This document shows positions 1-10,340 of a stretch of DNA of 58,778 nt, piece by piece. This stretch comes from an uncultured Aquimarina sp. (GTDB lineage Bacteria > Bacteroidota > Bacteroidia > Flavobacteriales > Flavobacteriaceae), in contig CANMSO010000015.1 of assembly GCA_947500545.1 (NCBI GenBank), positions 1 to 58,778 of the forward strand, read 5' to 3'. Every line of letters starts with the position of its first letter. The first letter of the stretch is position 1. A program made the position numbers and the translations under genes. The notes beneath the pieces were generated by a model that worked only from the letters and a program-made list of their open reading frames with translations, was not told the DNA's origin and made no database searches.

Positions 1-3000
1 TTACCCGTATTCTCTAGCGTATAAGTATAGGTAATCATATCGCCTACATCTGCAACAGTAGCATCCAATCCGCCAGTAATATCTAATACACTCGTCTTGG
101 TAGCGGTTAACTCAATAACATCCTCTCTCCAGTCAGGTTCACCACCAGGGCTATCTGTATCAGGAAATGGGCTGTTAGCAGTTTGACCTCCATTTGTAGG
201 GTCCGGGTTTGCTGTATCCACATCAAACTCATCGTCAAGACCATCACCATCACTATCTGTACCTAAAGCACCAAGATCTGGTGTTGTTCCAATAGTATCT
301 GTACCGTCAACCACTCCATCATCATTACTATCATAGGCTTCAATAGTATCACTTTCACCATCTTCATCTGAATCTAAATCTAAATAATCGGCCCCATCTG
401 CTAGTCCATCTGTATTTACTGGAACAATAGGAATACCCGATATACCGCAAGTGCTAAACGAGCAATCGGTATCATATCGATCATCAATTCCATCACTATC
501 AGTATCATTTCCAAAGGGTGGTTGATAATCTACAGTAGTTTGCGCTTCAATATTATCTACAATTCCATCATCATCTGCATCTATATCCAGAAAGTCAGGG
601 CCATCGTTTACGTTAGTATCTGTATTTGAAGTTGGTAAAGGTGTTCCTGTAGTTACTGTACCTCCAATATTATCTAACGCATCATCTAGTCCATCAAGAT
701 CTACATCGATCATTGAAGTAGGGTCTCCAGGAGTAGGATAATCAACTTCTCCATCAAAATTTGTATCCACTCCTCCTGCTTCTATAATATCTGTAATACC
801 ATCATTATCTGCGTCCAGATCAAAATGATTAGGTATACCATCACCATCAAAGTCAAATACAGGATCCAATGTATCACAAATACCGTTGAGATCAGCATCT
901 AAACATACTGGTGCAGTTGCACTACCATTATTATCAAAATCCTGAAAATTAGGTATACCATCCATATCTATATCAGCAGACGGATCAACTCCTAAAGAAT
1001 TTTCTACAGTATCAGGAATACCGTCATTGTCATCATCTAAATCTAAATTATCTCCAACATTATCACCATCATTGTTATCAAAAGTTAGGTCACAGGCATT
1101 AGAAACTCCATCATTATCCGCATCAGGACCTCCAATTTGTTGGTAATCATCTGTACCATCAGTATCTCCGTCATCAGGGTCTGTATATCCGTCAGTTCCC
1201 GAAGTCACTACACCATTTCCATCAACCGTTAATCCAGCACCAAATGTTCCTGATCCTAACAAACCATTATTATCACCATCGGTAAAACCAGCTTCTCTAC
1301 TATCATTACACCCATCACTATCACTATCTAGAGTAAGATAATCCAAGCTTCCATTACTTTCTGTATCGGTTGGTGTATTTCCTGCTCCGCCATTGGCATC
1401 AGATGGCACTCCAATGGTTGCTGTATTGTCTGCGTTGTTGTTGTCATCATCGTGACGTCCATCATTATTTGCATCTACTCCTCCTGATTCTACTACATCG
1501 TAGATACCATCGTTGTCAGCATCCAAATCAAATTGATTGGGCACCCCATCCAAATCGGTATCGATAGGAACACAAGAAATAACTCTCGTGCCTGAAATAG
1601 TCGCCAAATCACTAGAAAACAACCCTTCTGCTAATACCTCGAATCGTTGTAAGAAGTCTCCAGTACGGGAACGGAATCTAAACCTGGTAAATTGTCGTGT
1701 ATCATTTCGTGTGATCACAAAAGTTCCGGGTACAGGGTTTGTAGCTGTGATTAAGGTAGGATCAAAGATTTGAGGAGGCACAGCCCCTGGGTTATAAGTT
1801 GCATTAAAGACTTCAAAATCTGAAAAATCGAGTAACTGATTGCCTGCAGTGTCGAATGCATTAGTTATAGTGACTGTTGCCCCGGCAGGAGTGGCTGAAT
1901 CCCACTCACTCCAAGTAGCAAAAACATCTGTTACAACACGGGTAGGATCAGATACCTGCCCCACTTCACCTAGTTGAATATTGTAGGAAACCTGTCCATC
2001 TACACCAGCTGTAACCGCAATGGAATTATTTCCAAAATTGGATTCTGTATTAGCACTGCTGTAGGATGAACTATTTGGAGAAGCACCCGCAACATTAAAA
2101 TCTGTCCATTGCCCAAGTAGTGGCGTATTGTTTGACAAGGCGCCATCACTAAACGATGTATTATACTGGTAGTTTGAGGTAATAGCTGTACAATTATTTT
2201 CCTCCGTATCTAATATCCCATCATTATCATCATCTAAATCCACTGCATCTCCAACACCATCACCATCATTATCATCAAATACAGGATCACAGGCATCAGA
2301 GATACCATCTCCATCACCATCGGGACCACCAACCTGCTGATAATCATCTGTACCATCTGTATCTCCGTCATCAGGGTCTGTATATCCGTCAGTTCCCGAA
2401 GTCACTACTCCATTACCGTCAACAATTAAGCCTGCTCCAAAGGTTCCTGAACCTAATAATCCATTATCATCCCCGTCGGTAAAACCTGATTCTAACACGT
2501 CATTACATCCATCACCATCACTATCAAGACTTAAATAATCAGGATCTCCAGAACTATCAGTATTGGTTGGAAGAGCAATTCCTGCCCCGCCATTAGCAGA
2601 ATTTGGGACTCCGCTATTATTTGTAGCGTCTCCATCTGTGTCGTTCGCCTGGCCAGGATTTACGCTACTTGGTGTACCTCCTGTTTCTACTACATCATAA
2701 ATACCATCATTATCACTATCTAAATCATGATGGTTAGGAATACCATCTCCGTCAAAATCAAATATAGGGTCCAATGTATCACAAATACCATTGAGATCAG
2801 CATCTAAACATACTGGTGCTGTTGCACTACCATTATCATCAAAATCCTCATAATTTGGTATACCATCCATATCTGCATCGGCAGATGGATCTACTCCCAA
2901 GCTATTTTCTGCTGTATCTAATATTCCATCATTATCATCATCCAAATCGACAGCATCACCTACTCCATCCATATCGGTATCCACAGCACTGAAAATTACT

Positions 3001-6000
3001 GTAACTGAGGACATAGCTGTGGCACAGTTAGTTAGAGTATATTCAAATATATAGGTTCCTCCTGCCAACCCAGAGCTATCCAAGGTACCTAGCCCTTGAT
3101 CAAAATTAGCTCCTGGATCATCTCCTCCTGCATCCAGACTCCAAGTTCCTCCTGTTTCTGGTGTCCCTAATAATTCATTAAATAGATTTATTGTCCCTGA
3201 AGCACCATTAGCATTAATCGTATTATTAATTCCCGTATTAGGAGCAGCTTGTACAGACACTGTAACCGAAGTAACAGCATTAATTGTACAAGGAGCTAAA
3301 GCATTTACAGTATAATCAAAAATATAAACTCCACCGGTTGTGGGGTCATAAGTACCCGCACCTGCATTAAAATCTCCTCCAGGAGCATTTGGTGAAGTAC
3401 CAGAAACACTCCAAGTACCTCCTATATCGGCACCAGTAATCAAAGCGTTAAGATTCACAACTGCATCACCTGCACAGGCAAACTCATCTGTACCTGTACC
3501 AGAATTGGGTGAATCAGTTACTGTAATTTGTACTACATCTTCTGTTGCACAACTCACACCATTATCTCCTACAATTCTAAACCAAGTAGTTTCATTAACT
3601 ATTCTTGATGGTGTTAATGTACTATTTTCAAAAGATCCAGACCAAGGCCCAGCTGGACCTGTTGTACTATATGACCATTCGTAACCACCGGCTCCACCAA
3701 CACCAATACCATCGGACAATGAGATTGAATTATCAATACCCGGTGTAGGAGGTGTAAAGGGCACCACATAAATTGAAGCCGAAGCGGGAGTACATGAATT
3801 ATCATTTATTGGAACTACAATTGATCCACTTGAATATGTCACTACATTACCTAAGCCATCATCAAAATTAATAATCGCTCCGGTAAGATTTCCATCGTCC
3901 GCCAATACACAATCATAAATTTGTACTGCCCACCCCCCTTGCCTGGCATCAAAACCAATAAAAGGAGACCAGTCGATAGTAAAAGTTGATGTTCCATCAA
4001 AATACTGATCATATGTACCTGTTAATGGTGCTGGTTGTGTACAAAAATCAAACACATTACTAACAGTATTACTAGTAAAAGATAAACTCATAACCTGATC
4101 ACCAGGATTACAAAAGTTTCCTTGGTTTGGTCCTAAAGTAACCGTAGTACTTCCATCGGGAGCTATTGCGAAAAAACCTAAATCAGAGACATAACTATGA
4201 TCTGCATCAAATGTAATAGTAATCTGTGTTGTAGCTGTAATAGGAAATGGTCTTGCTACCGGGTCATAATATGTATATACAGGATTAGTAACAGTACCTG
4301 AGCCTGTCAAATTTACTGTATCTCCTGCACAAGCATTTTGTGGTGAACCTGCATCCATAACCAATGATGAATTCCAAATCCAGGCTCTACCTTCTTCTAC
4401 TGTACCTCCGTCATTTCTTACTACCAGATACCCACCGTCTGCTAACCCTGTTTGCGTGGGAGTTGATCCCAATGCAAAAGCATCGTATGAATTACTGGTA
4501 CTATTAAAAACATACCAATCATATATGGTACCTGCTGATCCAGCGGGACAAACCAATTCTCCTGATCCAGAATCAAAGATAAATATTGGATCATCAGAAT
4601 TTGCAGATTGTAATGGATCTGTATATGCCGTAACGAGTTCCCCACAAGCCGAAGGAGAAGTAAGGGCAATCTCAGTATTACTCATTTTAATAACAACTAC
4701 AGTTGTTGAAGCATTATTACATGGTGCCGCTCCTGCCACATCATATCTAAAAATACTTCCTCCTAATGGTAAAGTCGCTTCATCAACTATACTACCCGTT
4801 AAAGCTCCTGTCCCACTTACATCTACCCATGTACCTCCTGCATCTTCTGTGCCATCTAAACCCGTAAAAAGATCCGTAGGTCCGTCACCTGTAAAAATAA
4901 CTAGTTGCCCATTAGTAGAACCAGATTGCGGCCCTCTTGTTATTGGAAAAGATGCAGTAGCTATATTAGAGGTATTCCCATAAATATCTGTTATCTGAAT
5001 ATCAATCAATCGATTTACTCCTGTAGTTGGATTTACCAAATTATTGAGATAAAAAACATCATCTAATGATTGTCTGAATTCTGATGCAGTTGCATTACCA
5101 TCATTAGAGATTGTTAAAGTGGTAGTGTTATTTCCAGAAACCAAAATACCTGGAAATGCTCCTGTCATAGTAAGTTCTTCCTGACCAATATCTTGAGGAT
5201 TTGTTAAGGTTACCGTCATAGATTGTATACCATGGGGTGCTACCAAATCTGAAATTGCTCCTGTATTGGTATTATCCAGTACTTCCCATCCTGTAGAACA
5301 GGCAGTAGAATTAAGATCTATTCCTCCTGCTCCAGTAACATTCGTATCATCTAATCTAACAAAAGGTAATGGTGCAAGATTTAAAGTAAATGGTTCACCA
5401 GATGCTGCTTCTGCAGGATCAGTAACATAATACTCTACCGATAATGTAGTTATAGCTATGTTACTTTGTACTGTCCAGTAGGTCCCTGCTGTTGTAATTG
5501 AAGCATTTGAACCAATATGTATTTCTGAAGTATTGTTATTATTAACAAAATGTCCCGCTTGACCTCCTGTAAGATTTCCCGAAAATAAAGCTCCTGCATC
5601 TGGGCTTGATATTTTTATATTTTCGGTTCGCACCAAATCACTGTGTTCTTGTGAGTTTAAAATTACATGTACCGGTTCGCTAAAAGTATAGGTATACGTA
5701 TTACCAGAAACGCCAACTGCAGCTCTTGCATTATTAAAACTGCTTGTTAATGTTAAAGCTGGAGGGATGGCATTGGCTGCCCCACCTACTGTTGCCGACC
5801 CTGCTCTCGTAATATCAACAGTGACCAATGTACTACCATCTGCATTTGAAGAAAAACTACTGGTCTGAAAATTATTTTCTGGTACCGTTCCTGATAATGC
5901 CCCCCATGTATTAATGACCTGGCTATTAACACTAAATGATAGCGCTAACGAAAAAAACAAAATTGAAACTATTTTGATGCTCCTATTAGAAAAATGTGTA

Positions 6001-6011
6001 AAAATTTTCAT
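1..6011 (-). CDS. Giant secreted multi-domain surface protein with TSP3-type calcium-binding repeats (C-terminus outside window)
   Basis: An open frame runs from an ATG at 6011 to the left edge, about 2,003 codons with no stop. It starts with a signal peptide (residues 1 to about 31, hydrophobic IVSILFFSLALSFS, then NSQ). Residues about 575-730 resemble a proprotein-convertase P domain (Ser/Asp-rich strand, SDLGFFAIAPDG, later GGWAVQIYDCV). Ig/PKD-like segments with paired Cys follow (about 840-1000). From about 1007 there are Asp-rich repeats (DLDDDNDGILDT, DFDGDGIPNHHDLDSDNDG) typical of thrombospondin type 3 calcium sites. These form two modules, each present twice, around a non-repeat segment at about 1265-1480. 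At the left edge a DUF11-like domain begins (TYTYTLENTG). In this family the missing end usually carries a T9SS sorting domain; that is inference. Likely role: exported, calcium-stiffened cell-surface adhesin or stalk. The substrate is unknown. Confidence 0.85.
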   Translation of the reverse strand, partial: MKIFTHFSNRSIKIVSILFFSLALSFSVNSQVINTWGALSGTVPENNFQTSSFSSNADGSTLVTVDITRAGSATVGGAANAIPPALTLTSSFNNARAAVGVSGNTYTYTFSEPVHVILNSQEHSDLVRTENIKISSPDAGALFSGNLTGGQAGHFVNNNNTSEIHIGSNASITTAGTYWTVQSNIAITTLSVEYYVTDPAEAASGEPFTLNLAPLPFVRLDDTNVTGAGGIDLNSTACSTGWEVLDNTNTGAISDLVAPHGIQSMTVTLTNPQDIGQEELTMTGAFPGILVSGNNTTTLTISNDGNATASEFRQSLDDVFYLNNLVNPTTGVNRLIDIQITDIYGNTSNIATASFPITRGPQSGSTNGQLVIFTGDGPTDLFTGLDGTEDAGGTWVDVSGTGALTGSIVDEATLPLGGSIFRYDVAGAAPCNNASTTVVVIKMSNTEIALTSPSACGELVTAYTDPLQSANSDDPIFIFDSGSGELVCPAGSAGTIYDWYVFNSTSNSYDAFALGSTPTQTGLADGGYLVVRNDGGTVEEGRAWIWNSSLVMDAGSPQNACAGDTVNLTGSGTVTNPVYTYYDPVARPFPITATTQITITFDADHSYVSDLGFFAIAPDGSTTVTLGPNQGNFCNPGDQVMSLSFTSNTVSNVFDFCTQPAPLTGTYDQYFDGTSTFTIDWSPFIGFDARQGGWAVQIYDCVLADDGNLTGAIINFDDGLGNVVTYSSGSIVVPINDNSCTPASASIYVVPFTPPTPGIDNSISLSDGIGVGGAGGYEWSYSTTGPAGPWSGSFENSTLTPSRIVNETTWFRIVGDNGVSCATEDVVQITVTDSPNSGTGTDEFACAGDAVVNLNALITGADIGGTWSVSGTSPNAPGGDFNAGAGTYDPTTGGVYIFDYTVNALAPCTINAVTSVTVSVQAAPNTGINNTINANGASGTINLFNELLGTPETGGTWSLDAGGDDPGANFDQGLGTLDSSGLAGGTYIFEYTLTNCATAMSSVTVIFSAVDTDMDGVGDAVDLDDDNDGILDTAENSLGVDPSADADMDGIPNYEDFDDNGSATAPVCLDADLNGICDTLDPIFDFDGDGIPNHHDLDSDNDGIYDVVETGGTPSSVNPGQANDTDGDATNNSGVPNSANGGAGIALPTNTDSSGDPDYLSLDSDGDGCNDVLESGFTDGDDNGLLGSGTFGAGLIVDGNGVVTSGTDGYTDPDDGDTDGTDDYQQVGGPDGDGDGISDACDPVFDDNDGDGVGDAVDLDDDNDGILDTEENNCTAITSNYQYNTSFSDGALSNNTPLLGQWTDFNVAGASPNSSSYSSANTESNFGNNSIAVTAGVDGQVSYNIQLGEVGQVSDPTRVVTDVFATWSEWDSATPAGATVTITNAFDTAGNQLLDFSDFEVFNATYNPGAVPPQIFDPTLITATNPVPGTFVITRNDTRQFTRFRFRSRTGDFLQRFEVLAEGLFSSDLATISGTRVISCVPIDTDLDGVPNQFDLDADNDGIYDVVESGGVDANNDGRHDDDNNNADNTATIGVPSDANGGAGNTPTDTESNGSLDYLTLDSDSDGCNDSREAGFTDGDNNGLLGSGTFGAGLTVDGNGVVTSGTDGYTDPDDGDTDGTDDYQQIGGPDADNDGVSNACDLTFDNNDGDNVGDNLDLDDDNDGIPDTVENSLGVDPSADIDMDGIPNFQDFDNNGSATAPVCLDADLNGICDTLDPVFDFDGDGIPNHFDLDADNDGITDIIEAGGVDTNFDGEVDYPTPGDPTSMIDVDLDGLDDALDNIGGTVTTGTPLPTSNTDTNVNDGPDFLDIDADDDGIVDNIEAQTTVDYQPPFGNDTDSDGIDDRYDTDCSFSTCGISGIPIVPVNTDGLADGADYLDLDSDEDGESDTIEAYDSNDDGVVDGTDTIGTTPDLGALGTDSDGDGLDDEFDVDTANPDPTNGGQTANSPFPDTDSPGGEPDWREDVIELTATKTSVLDITGGLDATVADVGDMITYTYTLENTG
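1162..1211. repeat. Copy 2 of a 50-nt exact repeat within the giant surface gene
   Basis: These 50 bases are identical to 2359-2408 in the same orientation. They lie inside a longer duplicated block (about 1030-1345 against 2225-2545) that encodes a TSP3-type module with the residues GLLGSGTFGAGL and GYTDPDDGDTDGTDDYQQ. Extending leftwards gives 16 more matching bases after a single mismatch. Confidence 0.85.
2359..2408. repeat. Copy 1 of a 50-nt exact repeat within the giant surface gene
   Basis: Exact partner of 1162-1211. Sequence around the identical core has drifted, mostly at synonymous positions (for example the codons for GLLGSGTFGAGL differ), so the identical core suggests local gene conversion or recent duplication inside the gene. 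Confidence 0.85.
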
Positions 6012-6167
6012 AAGCTATTTTATTTTATAAATGGACATATCGAATAATTTGTAGATCATTTCGAAACTTTTGACAACCTACTATGGTTTTAGCAGAAAAT
6101 TCTCAAATTTCGATATGCGGCCATTTTTCATATGGTGAAATACGTTTTTGTTTCGTTGAAATATTAA

Positions 6168-6554
6168 TTACACATCATCTGATTCACAAATCTGTATAAA
6201 AAATTCATTCTTAATCCGTACTGATTTTTGTTCAAAATGCAGATTCAAAGTTTTTGAATGATCAAAATCTGAATTTGGATTACCACTATTATATAAAATA
6301 GATCGTTCTAGATCGATGCTATGTAAGTGTCTATTATTTTTTGAAATACCAGAAGAAGTATGTAAAAACACAAAGGCAATTAGGAAATAAACCCCTAGTA
6401 AAAAAAGGGTAATCCCTCCTAATAAAAGTAGTCTACTATATTTAAAATAATCTTGAATTTGTTTGGGTAAATGCACCTTATCGACCTCTTGATCGATATG
6501 GTTAAATGGAGTGGATTTTGGCACCTCGTTCGAGGTACCCGAATATAACTTCAT
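6168..6554 (-). CDS. Small single-pass membrane protein, unknown function
   Basis: 128 residues, not recognised. A hydrophilic N-terminus (1-40) precedes one clear membrane segment at about 41-65 (RLLLLGGITLFLLGVYFLIAFVFL). The C-terminal part is polar. There is no signal peptidase or lipobox motif. It lies upstream of the giant surface gene on the same strand, 156 bp before its start, so the two could share a transcript, but no motif shows a functional link. The start at 6554 is the only ATG near the frame's beginning. Confidence 0.6.
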   Translation of the reverse strand: MKLYSGTSNEVPKSTPFNHIDQEVDKVHLPKQIQDYFKYSRLLLLGGITLFLLGVYFLIAFVFLHTSSGISKNNRHLHSIDLERSILYNSGNPNSDFDHSKTLNLHFEQKSVRIKNEFFIQICESDDV

Positions 6555-7328
6555 AATGGTTGATTTTATATTAAATTGACGTTATTCAGACTCCTGCTTT
6601 TGTAGACTCGCCACAATTTTACATTAGCAGGGTTGTTTCTCTATTACTTTTTCTATTCTATACTATTACATATTGTCATTTTGTTATTATTATTTATAAT
6701 ACTATCGGTTAATACTATAGACTAATACGCCATAAACCAAAATGGAAAATTAGAGGGCATAGTTTATTTAATCTATTATGTAATAATTGACGTAAAGACA
6801 AAACAGTCTTTATAGGTTTGAAGGAAATAAGAGTAATATTATTATCCATAAGCAACATCTACTTATAATGGTTTTAAGTTCATTAATTAATGCTCTCTGT
6901 AATAGGGCATACAGATAACAAATCACACCTAAACTTAAACACAGTTAAGCAAAATAAAATACAACACGCATGGGTAATAAAAATGTTTAATGTAATTCTT
7001 CTTTATATAATAACTGTATTAATTGACGTGTTTACCTTATGTTTTCTTTAACATTATAAATTTATACATAAAACCTCAATTATGGTTGCTTGCAAACATC
7101 CAAATATTTACGCTTTAACCATAATATAAATAAACTATGTTAAGATTATGTTATAATATACTAGTACAATAGTAAGAAAAACAAATAACACTTTCTTACG
7201 GATACCCATAACCATAGTATTAAAAAAATTAGTATGGGTCCTAAGATTATTTCAACACATGAAAGTTAGCAAACAACATAATTAACTGCAAATCAAATTA
7301 TCACGTTAATAATTAGTCAAAAATGAAC
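6555..7328. other. AT-rich gene-free gap
   Basis: About 770 bp between the small membrane protein and the terminator of the response regulator. I see no convincing ORF, tRNA or conserved RNA. The sequence is strongly AT-rich with short weak hairpins only (for example AAAGAC...GTCTTT near 6793-6810). It must hold the promoter for the 6168-6554 gene on the minus strand. Confidence 0.5.
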
Positions 7329-7359
7329 AAAAAAAAGATCGCCAATAATAGGCGATCTT
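7329..7359 (-). terminator. Rho-independent terminator of the NarL-type regulator
   Basis: The stem AAGATCGCC/GGCGATCTT has a 7-nt loop and is followed on the minus strand by a run of eight T residues. It lies 24 bp past the stop codon of the response regulator gene. Confidence 0.85.
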
Positions 7360-7383
7360 ATATATTTTTTCAGCAACTAAGAC

Positions 7384-8055
7384 TTATATAAACCCTCTTT
7401 TTCGTGCTTCTTCTAGTAACTTTTGATCATCTGCTTTTGAAATTGAAAACATCTCCTTAATTTGATTTTTTCTTTTTTCTATGGCACTTAAAGACAAACT
7501 CACATAGTTGGGTAGATTTTTAGTCTTAACACCCCGAGATAAGTGATATAATATTTTTAAGTTTTTCTCATCAAGAGAAAATTTATTGGTCATCATTTTT
7601 CTAAAATGATCATTTACTGTAGCACTATAATATGCTTTACCTTTAACTATATTATTAAAGGCCAAAAGTAACTCACTAGATGTAAGATCACTCTTGATCA
7701 AGAATCCAGCAGGATTAATATTTTTAAGAATATTATGTATCCTGTGATCTTCTCTATGCATTGTTAAAATGATCACTTTAGATTTAGGCAATAATTCTTT
7801 TGCATGTTTTGCCAAATCTTCACCAGAGGTAATTGTACCGTCTGAAGAAGGAGGAAGTTTTATATCTACAAAAAGCATATCATAAGGAGTAGATTGTGAT
7901 GATTTCAAAATTTTATCATAGGCATCATCACAATTAGATGCAATATCAATTTTTATTTGATACTCTTTTTGGTTTTCTCCTAATAAGGTATTCTTATACC
8001 CTTCGATAATCATAGGATGATCATCAATCATAAGAACTTTTAGCTTTTTCTTCAT
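7384..8055 (-). CDS. NarL/FixJ-type response regulator (REC + LuxR-type HTH)
   Basis: 223 residues. The receiver domain (1-130) has the acidic pair D10/D11, phosphoacceptor D64 in LFVDIKLP, T98 in ILTMH and K121 in FLIKSD, the full active-site set. The C-terminal part (about 150-215) fits a LuxR/GerE-type helix-turn-helix (LKILYHLSRGVKTKNLPNYVSLSLSAIEKRK in outline), somewhat divergent. It lies 104 bp downstream of a NarX-type kinase gene on the same strand, so the two form a cognate pair. The targets are unknown; the lone small membrane protein and giant surface gene further downstream are candidates by position only. Confidence 0.9.
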   Translation of the reverse strand: MKKKLKVLMIDDHPMIIEGYKNTLLGENQKEYQIKIDIASNCDDAYDKILKSSQSTPYDMLFVDIKLPPSSDGTITSGEDLAKHAKELLPKSKVIILTMHREDHRIHNILKNINPAGFLIKSDLTSSELLLAFNNIVKGKAYYSATVNDHFRKMMTNKFSLDEKNLKILYHLSRGVKTKNLPNYVSLSLSAIEKRKNQIKEMFSISKADDQKLLEEARKRGFI

Positions 8056-8159
8056 TTTAAAAATTTGTTGTTTTGGTCCTAAAAAAGAAAGTCATAATAT
8101 GTAACTATAATTAATGCAAAATATTATGATCAACTATTAAAGAATAATAATTTATGTTA

Positions 8160-10226
8160 CTAAACTGGTACACTTACAGACACCTTGGTCCCTGCATCTT
8201 TATTACTTAAAAACTGCACTACTCCACTCATCTGACTAACACGGGATGTAATATTTTTTAAACCAATTCCTCTTTTTACCTTATTACTTTTGAATCCGAT
8301 TCCATCATCTAAAATAGTAAGATTTATTTTATCTTCAGTAAAATCGAAATTTATTTTTATGCTTTTGGCATTTGCATGCTTAAAAATGTTCTGCAAAGAT
8401 TCCTGTAAAATTCTAAAAAAGTTGATCTTTTTCTGGTCATCAATCTCCTCCCAATCAATGTCTTCGTCATTATTAAACTCAAAACTTATATTGTTTACCG
8501 CACATAAATCACTAATCAAACTTTCTACTGCATCAATATAAGCCACATCTGCTGTAAGTGTTTCTGTACCCAGATCATGAGAAATTAATCGTATTTCTTT
8601 TTCTATAGATTTTAGTTCATCTATGTATTTGTTTCTGGCTTCTGTAAAGCCATCATTGGCACGTTGGTTAATACCATCCAGACTTAATCGTACTCCAAAC
8701 AATCGACCTAAAACCCCGTCATGCAACTCCTCAGACATACGTTGCTGCTCCATTTGTCTACCTTCTTCCAATTTTATTTGTTGATTAAGTAGTAAACGAT
8801 AGATTTCCTGATTGGCTTCTTGTTGGGTTTGAGCAAAAAGTAGTTCTTTATTGCTTTGTTGCTGTCTAAATATAATATACCCTAATAAGAATAATGCCGT
8901 TAATCCTAGTATCGCTATGATTAAGATTTCGTTTTCACGGCTGATTTGTAGATTTTGTTCTGCGATTTCATCTGTTTCAAAACGGATACGCGCGAATTTG
9001 TCTCTACTAATTCTTTCTTGATTTTGGATACTATCATTTAAGTTAATATAACGATTTGCGTAAGTCAGACTTTCATTGTTTTTGGGAAACTGACTTAAAA
9101 ATAATAAAGATTTCAATAGCTCTTTTTTTGAACCTGTTCTCTCTGCTATTTCTTTTGCTTTCAGTGCATATCCTCTAGCTAAACTATCTTGATCATTTGA
9201 TTTATAGTATTCTGCTATATGCACATTACTAGTAATCAATCCTTCTTCATGATTTATACTATCCCTAATGTTTTTTGGTTCTAAAAACGATTCGAGGACC
9301 CCCTGTCTTTCTCCAAATAAAAATTTTGCATAAGCTTTATTATCCAAAAGTATGGCTTTTGTTTTTAGTTTTGTCTTGAGGATTGTTGTATAACTCAGAG
9401 CTTTATCATAATTTTCAATTGCTATATCATATTTTCCTTGATTTTTAAAAACAACACCAATATTATTAAGAGCCTGAATTTCCCTATATTTTCCATTCTC
9501 CATTTTCCTTGCATATTCAAGTGCTATTTGATAGTTTTCAATTGCCTGATTATATTTACCGAGGTCCTTAGAAATTATACCTAAATTGTTATAACATAAA
9601 TAGAGGTTTTTATTATTTTTAAGCTCTTCAAAAATTTTAATAGCCTTTATAATACTTGCCTCGCTACCAACATAATCTTTAAAATTTCTCTGTAATAAAG
9701 CTAAGTTATAGAGAGCCGCTCCATATGATGATAATACTGCATCATTATTTAATTTTTCATCCTTATCTAGTCTACTATAAATTTCTTCAGCATTGCTAAA
9801 ATTAAAAAAAGCACTGTCCTGGATATTTTTTCTATTATAGTAAGAACCCAAATTACTATAAGACTTTGCTATACCCAATGAATCCCTAATTTTTATAGCC
9901 AAGTTTAGAGTCTCTATATTTGTTTTCTTAAAAAGGTCATATTCTTTCATATAGTAATACACAAGTCCGATATCCGACTGAACCTTTCTTTTCTTCCAAT
10001 CATCCTCTATTTTCGAACTCCAATAAAATGCATTTGCAGCTTCAACTAATCTTTCTTCTTTTGACAAAGATTTATTTTCAGCCTTCTCTTTATACGCATT
10101 AATCATTTCCATTAATTCATCCTCCTTTCTTAATATAAGATTATCAGAATTGTTATTGGAACAATTTGAAAAAAAAGTAACAATACATAGATATAAGTAT
10201 AAATTTCGAACAAAAAGTCTAATCAT
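8160..10226 (-). CDS. TPR-containing NarX/DesK-type sensor histidine kinase, lipoprotein-like N-terminus
   Basis: 688 residues. The N-terminus is a signal sequence ending in FSNC, so the periplasmic part may be lipid-anchored. Residues about 60-400 are tetratricopeptide repeats (for example NNLGIISKDLGKYNQAIENY). One membrane segment lies at about 433-452 (IIAILGLTALFLLGYIIF). The HisKA_3 phosphoacceptor is H502 in EELHDGV. The ATPase domain has the N box around N613 (LQNIFKHAN) and G boxes DDGIGF and RGIGLKNI. In this family extracellular TPRs sense a ligand or partner and the kinase phosphorylates a NarL-type regulator, here the gene directly downstream. It is a very common Flavobacteriia architecture. 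Confidence 0.92.
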   Translation of the reverse strand: MIRLFVRNLYLYLCIVTFFSNCSNNNSDNLILRKEDELMEMINAYKEKAENKSLSKEERLVEAANAFYWSSKIEDDWKKRKVQSDIGLVYYYMKEYDLFKKTNIETLNLAIKIRDSLGIAKSYSNLGSYYNRKNIQDSAFFNFSNAEEIYSRLDKDEKLNNDAVLSSYGAALYNLALLQRNFKDYVGSEASIIKAIKIFEELKNNKNLYLCYNNLGIISKDLGKYNQAIENYQIALEYARKMENGKYREIQALNNIGVVFKNQGKYDIAIENYDKALSYTTILKTKLKTKAILLDNKAYAKFLFGERQGVLESFLEPKNIRDSINHEEGLITSNVHIAEYYKSNDQDSLARGYALKAKEIAERTGSKKELLKSLLFLSQFPKNNESLTYANRYINLNDSIQNQERISRDKFARIRFETDEIAEQNLQISRENEILIIAILGLTALFLLGYIIFRQQQSNKELLFAQTQQEANQEIYRLLLNQQIKLEEGRQMEQQRMSEELHDGVLGRLFGVRLSLDGINQRANDGFTEARNKYIDELKSIEKEIRLISHDLGTETLTADVAYIDAVESLISDLCAVNNISFEFNNDEDIDWEEIDDQKKINFFRILQESLQNIFKHANAKSIKINFDFTEDKINLTILDDGIGFKSNKVKRGIGLKNITSRVSQMSGVVQFLSNKDAGTKVSVSVPV

Positions 10227-10277
10227 TGCCTAAGATATTTAACCACTAAAATACGCAGAATATTAAACATTTTAAAT

Positions 10278-10313
10278 AAAAAAAGGAACGTATGTACATA
10301 CGTTCCTTTTTTT
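10278..10313 (-). terminator. Palindromic terminator between lipoprotein genes and sensor kinase
   Basis: A perfect 36-bp palindrome: seven A, GGAACGTATGT, its complement and seven T, with no unpaired loop in the DNA. It lies 28 bp past the stop of the lipoprotein gene at 10341-10499 and 52 bp before the kinase start on the same strand, so it isolates the kinase from the lipoprotein transcript. Confidence 0.85.
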
Positions 10314-10340
10314 ATTTAGAGTATATTTAGATCACATAAA

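Noticed and set aside
1..2990. Repetitive ATCA/CCATC sequence that looks like a microsatellite or CRISPR-like array
   Set aside because: It is explained by Asp/Asn-rich TSP3 codons on the minus strand; units are not uniform and there are no spacers.
4456..4983. 175-codon plus-strand ORF opposite the giant surface gene
   Set aside because: It lies wholly antisense to a continuous 2,000-codon frame with clear domains; its own translation shows no family features and only mirrors the Thr/Gly-rich codon bias.
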